Position numbers and translations under genes: made by a program. This document shows positions 18,271 through 24,341 of a stretch of 64,000 bases of DNA, in pieces. Below the pieces are notes generated by a model, which was given only the letters and a program-made list of their open reading frames with translations, was not told the DNA's origin and made no database searches. The stretch is from Flavobacterium xanthum (GTDB lineage Bacteria > Bacteroidota > Bacteroidia > Flavobacteriales > Flavobacteriaceae), in contig NZ_FRBU01000004.1 of NCBI RefSeq assembly GCF_900142695.1, forward strand, positions 1 through 64,000. Direction: 5' to 3'. Every line of letters begins with the position of its first letter. Position 1 is the stretch's first letter.

Positions 18271-20226
18271 TTAGTCTCTTCTTGGTCTTCTTGGTCTTGG
18301 TGCGTCACCAAAGCTTTGAGAGCGTCTAGGTGCTCTATCTGATGAACCTTCAGTTCTAGGTCTGTCAGATGAAAAACCACCTTCTCTTCTTGGAGCAGCA
18401 CTTCTAGAATCGCTTCTTCCGCCAAATCCACCTTCTCTTGGAGCTGAATTTCTATCGCTTCTAAAGCCACCGCCAGAACCTTCTCTTCTTGGAGCAAAAC
18501 TACCTTCTCTTCTTGGAGCAGAACTTCTTTCGCCACCAGAGCGACCTCCGCCAAAACCACCACCAGAGCTTCTTCCATTATGGTCACGTCTTCCGCCACC
18601 TTCATTTTTAGAAATTTCAACATTGATTCTACGTCCTTCTAATTGTACGTTGTTCAATACTTCCATTACTTTATCAGTATGTTCCGGATCAGTGTTAAAG
18701 AAAGAGAAACCTTCTTTTACATCAACTTTGAAAACGTCATCACGACCTAAGTCTAATGTTTCTTTTAAGTAATCTTTCAATGACATCCAATCAAAGTTAT
18801 CTCTAGAACCTATGTTCACAAAATACCTCGTTGCACCACCATTGTTATTTTCTCTTGGAGCACCATCTCTGTCATCACGTTCTCTTCGTTCGGAACCTGA
18901 AGCTTGATTAGAAAGGTCTCTCGTTTTCTTGTAGTAATTGATAAAACGATTAAATTCAACCGATACCATTTTCTTGATTAATTCTTCTTTCGAAAGATCT
19001 TCAAGAACGCTGTTTATTGCAGGTAAATAGTTGTCAATTTCGTGATCAACCTCTACATCTTTAATTTTATTAGCTAAGTGCAATAATTGAATTTCGCAGA
19101 TTTCAATCCCAGATGGAATAGTTTTTTCTTCGAATTTTTGTTTGATGATTCTTTCAATAGAAGAAATCTTACGCAATTCGCTTTTAGTTACAATTACAAT
19201 AGAAGTACCTAATTTACCAGCACGACCCGTACGACCTGAACGGTGGTTGTACGTTTCAATTTCGTCAGGAAGTTGGTAATTTACTACGTGAGTAATATTA
19301 TCAACGTCAATTCCACGAGCAGCAACATCTGTCGCAACAAGCATTTGGATTTGGCGACCTCTAAAAGATTTCATTACACCATCACGTTGCGCTTGAGATA
19401 AATCTCCGTGCAAGGCAGCAGCGCTGTATCCATCTTCGACTAATTTTTCAGCAACAGCTTGTGTATCTCTTTTGGTACGACAAAATACTACTGAGAAGAT
19501 GTCTGGATTAGCATCAGCTAAACGTTTCAAAGCTTCGTAACGGTCACGTGCATTTACAAGGTAAAATTCGTGAGAAACGGTAGCTGAACCTGAATTTTTA
19601 GCTCCAACTGTAATTTCAATTGGATCGGTCATGAACTGTTTTCCAATACGTGCTACTTCAGCAGGCATTGTTGCAGAGAATAACCATGTGTTTTTTTCGT
19701 CTGGCGTAGTAGACAGGATGTTTACGATATCTTCGTAGAAACCCATGTTTAACATTTCGTCAGCTTCGTCAAGAATACAGTAGTTGATTTGAGAAATGTT
19801 TACCAATCCTCTATTAATCATATCTTGCATTCTTCCTGGAGTTGCTACAATAATTTGTGCTCCTCTCTTTATGTCTCTCGCTTGTTCTGTAATGCTAGCT
19901 CCACCGTAAACTGCTACCACATTAATACCTTTTTCGTATTTAGAGTAGTTTTTAATTTCGTTGGTAATCTGCAAACAAAGTTCACGTGTTGGAGATAAAA
20001 TTAATGCTTGTGTGTTTCTGTTGTTGGCATCAATTTTCTGAATAACTGGAAATCCAAATGCTGCCGTTTTCCCTGTCCCTGTCTGAGCCAACGCAACCAT
20101 ATCTGTGTCTTTTTCCAATAATAGGGGAATCGCTTTCTCCTGTACTTCGGTCGGATTTTCAAATCCTAGATCTAAAATCGCCTTCAGTAACGATTCACTC
20201 AATCCTAATTGTTCAAATTTATTCAT
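18271..20226 (-). CDS. DEAD-box RNA helicase with DbpA-type domain and RGG tail
   Basis: This ATP-dependent RNA helicase of the DeaD/CsdA kind probably helps ribosome assembly and mRNA turnover. The 651 residues run: Q motif FEQLGLSES with NPTEVQEKAIP, Walker A AQTGTGKTAAF, PTRELCLQI, Walker B LDEADEMLNMGF, SAT, the second RecA domain with VFCRTKRDTQAVAEKL, VATDVAARGIDVDN and HRSGRTGRAG. A DbpA-like RNA-binding domain follows at about residues 470-550 (RYFVNIGSRDNFDWMSLKDYL). The last 105 residues are Gly/Arg/Ser-rich with repeats of APRREG, an RGG-type RNA-binding tail. The ATG at 20226 (MNKFEQLG) is chosen over one eight codons earlier, because the promoter element at 20248 would overlap the longer start. 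Nucleotide repeats make the tail prone to length changes. Confidence 0.93.
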   Translation of the reverse strand: MNKFEQLGLSESLLKAILDLGFENPTEVQEKAIPLLLEKDTDMVALAQTGTGKTAAFGFPVIQKIDANNRNTQALILSPTRELCLQITNEIKNYSKYEKGINVVAVYGGASITEQARDIKRGAQIIVATPGRMQDMINRGLVNISQINYCILDEADEMLNMGFYEDIVNILSTTPDEKNTWLFSATMPAEVARIGKQFMTDPIEITVGAKNSGSATVSHEFYLVNARDRYEALKRLADANPDIFSVVFCRTKRDTQAVAEKLVEDGYSAAALHGDLSQAQRDGVMKSFRGRQIQMLVATDVAARGIDVDNITHVVNYQLPDEIETYNHRSGRTGRAGKLGTSIVIVTKSELRKISSIERIIKQKFEEKTIPSGIEICEIQLLHLANKIKDVEVDHEIDNYLPAINSVLEDLSKEELIKKMVSVEFNRFINYYKKTRDLSNQASGSERRERDDRDGAPRENNNGGATRYFVNIGSRDNFDWMSLKDYLKETLDLGRDDVFKVDVKEGFSFFNTDPEHTDKVMEVLNNVQLEGRRINVEISKNEGGGRRDHNGRSSGGGFGGGRSGGERSSAPRREGSFAPRREGSGGGFRSDRNSAPREGGFGGRSDSRSAAPRREGGFSSDRPRTEGSSDRAPRRSQSFGDAPRPRRPRRD

Positions 20227-20247
20227 ATGTATTTTTAAAATAGGGTG

Positions 20248-20255
20248 CAAAATTA
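20248..20255 (-). promoter_or_regulatory. Promoter -7 element for the DEAD-box helicase
   Basis: The minus strand reads TAATTTTG, an exact TAnnTTTG match, about 22 nt before the preferred ATG. Confidence 0.55.
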
Positions 20256-20430
20256 CTGTTTATAATCCATATAAACTAATGCTATTTTAAGAATTAATGA
20301 TTTATTACAATTTGATTATCAGATTGTTATATTTTTAATTGTAAATTACACTATGCAGTCGCAGCTATTTTAGTGGGATATTGCTCTTTAGAATTTAATA
20401 ATTTGTTCGAAAGAGTGTGTTTAATGCGCT

Positions 20431-21009
20431 CTATTCCGATGTTTTCAAAAAATCAATTAGTTTTTTAGTTGCCTTTCCCCTGTGACTGATTTTGTTTTTT
20501 ATCTCTAATGATAATTGGGCGAATGTTTCGTCATAACCGTCTGGCTGAAAAATGGGATCGTATCCAAAACCCTGATCTCCAATTTTTTTTGAAGTGATCA
20601 ATCCTCGTGCTATTCCAGTAAAAAGATGCTGATTGCCATTTAGATTTAATGTCATAACGGTTTTAAACTGTGCAGCTCTATTATTTTTGCTGCCAAGCGC
20701 ATCCAATAATTTATTTATATTATCATCTGCGTTGCGTTGTTCCCCAGCATAGCGCGCGGAGTAAACGCCGGGATCACCATTCAAAGAGTCTACTTCTAGT
20801 CCAGTATCATCTGCAAAGCAATTGTAGCCAAATTTTTCAGTCACATAATTTGCTTTTTGAATTGCATTCCCTTCAATAGTTCCAGCTGTTTCTGGAATGT
20901 CTTCAAAACATCCTATACTTTCAAGACTCAATATAAGAATTGTATCAGGAAGCATGCTTTGTAATTCTAGGATTTTGTTTTTGTTATTAGAAGCGAAAAC
21001 GAGTTGCAT
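20431..21009 (-). CDS. rdgB: Non-canonical purine NTP pyrophosphatase (RdgB/HAM1)
   Basis: The enzyme hydrolyses ITP, dITP and XTP to monophosphates, keeping deaminated purines out of DNA and RNA. The 192 residues include the nucleotide-binding start VFASNNKNKILELQSML, the metal-binding FADDTGLEVDSLNG, GVYSARYAGEQRNADDN, the GYDPIFQPDG segment that binds the base, FAQLS, and the C-terminal ISHRGKATKKL. All hallmarks of the family are present and the length is typical. A TATATTTG element at 21029-21036 on this strand gives it its own promoter. Its 5' side borders the small-RNA array, which is on the opposite strand. Confidence 0.95.
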   Translation of the reverse strand: MQLVFASNNKNKILELQSMLPDTILILSLESIGCFEDIPETAGTIEGNAIQKANYVTEKFGYNCFADDTGLEVDSLNGDPGVYSARYAGEQRNADDNINKLLDALGSKNNRAAQFKTVMTLNLNGNQHLFTGIARGLITSKKIGDQGFGYDPIFQPDGYDETFAQLSLEIKNKISHRGKATKKLIDFLKTSE

Positions 21010-21028
21010 TTTTTTTTGATTTAATTTC

Positions 21029-21036
21029 CAAATATA
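21029..21036 (-). promoter_or_regulatory. Promoter -7 element for rdgB
   Basis: The minus strand reads TATATTTG, an exact TAnnTTTG match, 20 nt before the ATG. Confidence 0.55.
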
Positions 21037-21180
21037 CGCTTTATCGGTAGGACAGATCCCATTTGAAGTATTTTATTGTTTATTAAATATAGGGAGCTGT
21101 ATTTGTAATAAATATTTTAAAACCTGTACACTAAATTATTTTTAAAGTATTGATATTCATGTAATTGTGTAAATTTTTTA

Positions 21181-21188
21181 TATCTTTG
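21181..21188 (+). promoter_or_regulatory. Promoter -7 element of small-RNA unit 1
   Basis: TATCTTTG is an exact TAnnTTTG match lying 113 nt before the GGAGG of the unit 1 terminator. A TTG at 21165-21167 is closer (13 bp) than the usual -33 spacing. Confidence 0.6.
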
Positions 21189-21191
21189 AAT

Positions 21192-21330
21192 GTCGTTTTG
21201 GTTGATCACTTGAATAATTTGCCAGTATATGGTGATACTATTTAAATAGCTAATTTTACTGAACGGTAAAGTTTGTAATGGTAAATCGAAATTAACAATC
21301 GGAGGCACTTTAAAAAGGCCTCCTTTTTTT
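21192..21330 (+). ncRNA. Small-RNA array unit 1
   Basis: A transcript of about 139 nt is predicted from the promoter element at 21181 to the T7 run at 21324-21330. It starts with GTTTTGGTTGATCACTTGAA, the block conserved in all five units. TTTTGGTT at 21196-21203 can pair with AATCGAAA at 21284-21291 to close the molecule. Between them lie possible hairpins (CTATTTAAATAG, TTTAC..GTAAA). The end is a GGAGG..CCTCC terminator at 21301. Boundaries are inferred from promoter and terminator. No open frame explains the conservation. Confidence 0.7.
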
Positions 21331-21487
21331 ATTTGTTGGTTTCCCTAAATAATAATTATTCCTGTACTTTTTTGATAGTTAATTTTCTACACCACTTTTG
21401 TTCAATTGTAATTCTGCGTTCATTATTACTAATATCTATTTAATAACTGATAATCAATACGTTAATGATTAGTTAAAGTGTTTGATG

Positions 21488-21521
21488 TTGTTTTTTTATG
21501 TTCTAATTAGTTGTATATTTG
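21488..21521 (+). promoter_or_regulatory. Promoter of small-RNA unit 2
   Basis: TTG at 21488-21490, a 23-bp spacer and TATATTTG at 21514-21521 match the Bacteroidota promoter pattern. It lies 113 nt before the unit 2 terminator stem. Confidence 0.7.
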
Positions 21522-21524
21522 ATT

Positions 21525-21663
21525 ATGGTTTTGGTTTATTGTTGAATATATCCATTTGCAAGGAGAAGAGTATTTACTAGTTAGTAGTATCGAAAGATAT
21601 AAGCTGATAACAAAAAACCAAAGTCCATAATTAGGAGGCCCTTTAAAAAGGCCTCCTTTTTTT
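21525..21663 (+). ncRNA. Small-RNA array unit 2
   Basis: About 139 nt, from just after TATATTTG to the T7 run ending at 21663. The two ends pair strongly: ATTATGG at 21522-21528 with CCATAAT at 21625-21631, and TTTTGGTTT at 21529-21537 with AAACCAAAG at 21615-21623. Central hairpins are TACTA-gt-TAGTA and TATC-GAAA-GATA, the latter capped by a GNRA tetraloop. The terminator is GGAGGCC..GGCCTCC. It is nearly identical to unit 3. Confidence 0.75.
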
Positions 21664-21820
21664 ATTTGTTGGTATCCCTAAATAGCAATTATTCCTGTAC
21701 TTTTTTGATAGTTAATTTTCTACGCCACTTTTGTTCAATTGTAATTCTGCGTTCATTATTACTAATATCTATTTAATAACTGATAATCAATAAGTTAATG
21801 ATTAGTTAAAGTGTTTGATG

Positions 21821-21854
21821 TTGTTTTTTTATGTTTTAATTAGTTGTATATTTG
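21821..21854 (+). promoter_or_regulatory. Promoter of small-RNA unit 3
   Basis: TTG at 21821-21823, a 23-bp spacer and TATATTTG at 21847-21854, identical in layout to the unit 2 promoter, 112 nt before the unit 3 terminator stem. Confidence 0.7.
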
Positions 21855-21857
21855 ATT

Positions 21858-21996
21858 ATGGTTTTGGTTTATTGTTGAATATAACCATCTGCAAGGAGAA
21901 GAGTATTTACTAGTCAGTAGTATCGAAAGATATAAACTGATAACAAAAAACCAAAGTCCATATTTGGAGGCCCTTTAAAAAGGCCTCCTTTTTTTT
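21858..21996 (+). ncRNA. Small-RNA array unit 3
   Basis: About 139 nt, the duplicate of unit 2. The closing stem, the TACTAG..TAGTA hairpin region (one base changed) and the TATC-GAAA-GATA hairpin are kept, and the terminator GGAGGCC..GGCCTCC with T8 ends at 21996. Most differences from unit 2 fall in loops or outside the stems. Confidence 0.75.
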
Positions 21997-22172
21997 GTGC
22001 TACTCCTTGAAGTAGTAGTTTTTACAGATTGTTTTTCAAAAGAATTTTTCAAAGCTTATTTTTAAAAATTAGTTGCCAAATAACATAAATGGAGTGAAAA
22101 AAGTCATTTGCCAATTCATGATAAAAATAATTTAAATAACTGATTATCAATTTATTTTGTTGTTTAAAATCG

Positions 22173-22180
22173 TAAATTTG
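22173..22180 (+). promoter_or_regulatory. Promoter -7 element of small-RNA unit 4
   Basis: TAAATTTG matches TAnnTTTG, 115 nt before the unit 4 terminator stem. The sequence AATAACTGATTATCAATTT just upstream resembles a block found upstream of units 2 and 3. Confidence 0.6.
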
Positions 22181-22183
22181 AGT

Positions 22184-22323
22184 GTGGTTTTGATTAATTA
22201 CTTGGGATGGCAATCTCACAATGAAATTGATATTTCATAATCGACTCTTCTTGTAATAGTAGCAGTTAATATTGGTAAATCAGAATCAACAATTGGAGGA
22301 CTCTAAAAGTCCTCCTTTTTTTT
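22184..22323 (+). ncRNA. Small-RNA array unit 4
   Basis: About 140 nt. The 5' block is GTTTTGATTAATTACTTG, and the pre-terminator block is GGTAAATCAGAATCAACA. TTTTGATT at 22188-22195 pairs with AATCAGAA at 22278-22285. Central hairpins are GGGAT-GGCA-ATCTC and ATGAAAT-TGAT-ATTTCAT (7 bp perfect). The terminator is GGAGGACT..AGTCCTCC with T8. The stem sequences differ from the other units while the layout is kept. Confidence 0.75.
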
Positions 22324-22485
22324 AATACTGTAAACCATAATCTATTTTAAAAAATAGATAAGTAGTAAGCATTTGTCTGTAACGGCTATTTTACTGCGTG
22401 TTGAAAAGGGTTTAGTTGTGGCATGTAACACGTTAATTTTTTGGTTTAAAAACTATTTTTCAATATTTTTTCATTTAAATATTGC

Positions 22486-22493
22486 TAACTTTA
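22486..22493 (+). promoter_or_regulatory. Probable -7 element of small-RNA unit 5
   Basis: TAACTTTA differs from TAnnTTTG at the last base. It sits 117 nt before the unit 5 terminator stem, the same position as in the other units. Confidence 0.5.
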
Positions 22494-22496
22494 AGT

Positions 22497-22638
22497 ATGT
22501 TTTTGATTAATTACTTGAATATGTCTTTCCTACAATAGGAATGACAATTCAATAATCAGCTATACTACTAATTGTATGAGTTGATAATGGTAAATCAGAA
22601 TCAGCAACAGGAGGGCCGTAATGGCCCTCCTGTTTATT
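22497..22638 (+). ncRNA. Small-RNA array unit 5
   Basis: About 140 nt. The 5' block TTTTTGATTAATTACTTGAA matches unit 4 and TTTTGATT at 22501-22508 pairs with AATCAGAA at 22593-22600. Central hairpins are TTCCTA-CAA-TAGGAA with outer GTC/GAC, and CAGCTATAC..GTATGAGTTG. The terminator AGGAGGGCC..GGCCCTCCT has an interrupted T run (TGTTTATTT). It ends 17 nt before the stop of the convergent glutamate-synthase-like gene. Confidence 0.7.
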
Positions 22639-22654
22639 TAGTAAAGGTTCTTTT

Positions 22655-24169
22655 TTAATGCTTTGTTACGCTTTTTAAATTGTCAGGAAAATACAAATCA
22701 GCTAAATGAGCAAATTCATCACCACGCATGAAAATGTTTATATCTACCTCTTTGAAGCTTTTTTTTCCTGCGGCAGCGAGTAGTTCATTTGCCGAATGCA
22801 ATGTGTTTTTATGAAAATGAAAAACACGTTCTGATTTGTCTCTTACAACTAATCCTTTCATTAACATTTTGTCTTGTGTAGCCACTCCCGTAGGGCATGT
22901 ATTGGTATTGCAACGCAATGCTTGAATACAGCCTATTGAAAACATAAAGCCTCGAGCACTATTGCAAATATCTGCACCAAGAGCAACTGCTCTCAGAATT
23001 GAATAGCCCGATATCATTTTGCCACTGCAAATAATGCGTATGCGGTCTCTAATTCCAAAACGGACTAAAGTTTTATTGACAAATATAAGTGCAGGTTCAA
23101 ATGGCATTCCTACACCATCTGCAAATTCTAATGGCGCAGCTCCCGTTCCTCCTTCGGCACCGTCAACAGTGATAAAATCGGGGAAGCAGTTTTGAGTAAT
23201 CATTTCTTGGCAAATCATTTCAAATTCTCTAGTGTCCCCGATGCAAAGTTTGAAACCTATTGGTTTTCCATTGGAAAGTACTCGTAATTTTGATATGAAA
23301 GCAATCAAACCTTTAAAATCTTCAAAAGCAGAATGATTGGGAGGTGAAAGAATCGTTGTATGTGGTAAGACACCTCTTATTTTAGCAATTTGTATCGTGT
23401 TTTTTGCTGCTGGTAAAACTCCTCCATGGCCTGGTTTAGCTCCTTGTGATAATTTAATCTCAATCATTTTTACTTCTGGTAAATTTGCTTTTTCAGCAAA
23501 TTTACCGCCGTCAAATCCACCTCTGTCATCGCGACAACCAAAATAACCCGTTCCTATTTGTCATGTAACATCGCCTCCTTGCTGATGGAATTCGGTTAAG
23601 CCGCCTTCCCCTGTATTGTGATAAAAGTTTCCTTTTAAAGCTCCTTTATTTAGAGCCATGATAGCATTCTCACTCAAAGAACCAAAACTCATTGCAGAAA
23701 TATTCAATAAAGAAGCTGAATAAGGCTGTAAACAGTCTTTTCCTCCAATTGTTATTCGAGGAAGTTCCTCATTGACGACCGCAGGAAAAATGGAATGTTT
23801 AATGCCTTCATAATGATGTTCTTTTAAATTGAGTTGCGTTCCAAAAGGAGTAGTAGAGTCGATGTTTTTGGCTCTTTGATATACGAGGGAGCGCTCATTT
23901 CTTGAAAAAGGTTTTCCGTCAGTGGAACGTTCGATAAAATATTGTTGTATTTCTGGAGCTATCATTTCGAATAAATATCTGAAATAACCCAAAACCGGAA
24001 AATTTCTTAAAATAGCATGTTTGTGTTGGATGCTGTTAGCCAAACCAATTAATAATATAATGGTCAAGAGTACCATAAATAGCAGGCCGACATTGAAATA
24101 AAAATAAATAATACCGTTGCAAATTAATGCGGATAGTATTAAAACGAAAAACTTTTGTCTCATTCTCAA
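22655..24169 (-). pseudogene. FMN-binding glutamate synthase family gene, interrupted by in-frame TGA
   Basis: Read through one stop, the frame gives 504 positions, the usual length of the stand-alone FMN-binding glutamate-synthase-like proteins. It has N-terminal membrane segments (about residues 8-45), then NTGEGGLTEFHQQGGDVT, a TGA at 23561-23563, and directly QIGTGYFGCRDD. Homologues normally have Trp (TGG) there, so one G-to-A change explains the break. Downstream motifs are intact: KPGHGGVLPAAK, TVDGAEGGTGAAP, a glutamate-synthase barrel with FGIRDRIRII, and the cysteines of CIQALRCNTNTCPTGVATQ. The upstream part alone is 202 residues. The downstream part could start at the ATG at 23467. 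The rest shows no decay, so the mutation is recent, read through, or a sequence error. Confidence 0.85.
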
Positions 24170-24341
24170 AATTGTTTAAGCCCCTAAAATACTAAGAATA
24201 TTAAATATTTCTTACTTTTAACGCTTTTAATTATAAAGGATTTTTTTAATTCGCATTCGCGTTCTGGATTAAGGACGTGGTTTGAAAACCATAAGATCCT
24301 TTTTAACGTATCTGTTTTTAATTAATAACAATTCACAAACT

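Larger units (their letters stand above)
21301..21996 (+). repeat. Tandem 333-bp direct repeat carrying array units 2 and 3
   Basis: Copy A runs from the unit 1 terminator (21301) to 21633, copy B from the unit 2 terminator (21634) to 21965, and a third copy of the terminator (21966-21996) closes the block. I count about a dozen differences over 333 bp. Both copies include the terminator, about 180 bp of spacer, the promoter and the RNA. The pattern suggests unequal recombination between terminators. Confidence 0.92.

Noticed and set aside
18258..18623. Minus-strand frame of 121 codons rich in Glu, Val and Leu
   Set aside because: It lies in another frame of the repetitive helicase tail and reflects repeated codons, not a gene.
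21117..21308. Minus-strand frame of 63 codons across array unit 1
   Set aside because: It is antisense to the promoter and RNA, A/T-rich and Phe/Ile/Gln-heavy, and the opposite strand is explained by the RNA unit.
21301..21996. Could the 333-bp tandem repeat be a CRISPR or satellite array?
   Set aside because: There are only two full copies, no short regular repeat-spacer pattern and no cas genes; the repeat contains promoter, RNA and terminator.
23561..23563. Selenocysteine or programmed recoding at the in-frame TGA
   Set aside because: The family has Trp here, no Sec-type neighbourhood or structure is seen, and a point mutation or sequence error is simpler.
24282..24341. Longer N terminus for the hybrid kinase
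   Set aside because: It would put 20 residues before the signal sequence; the ATG at 24342 places the signal at the N terminus.
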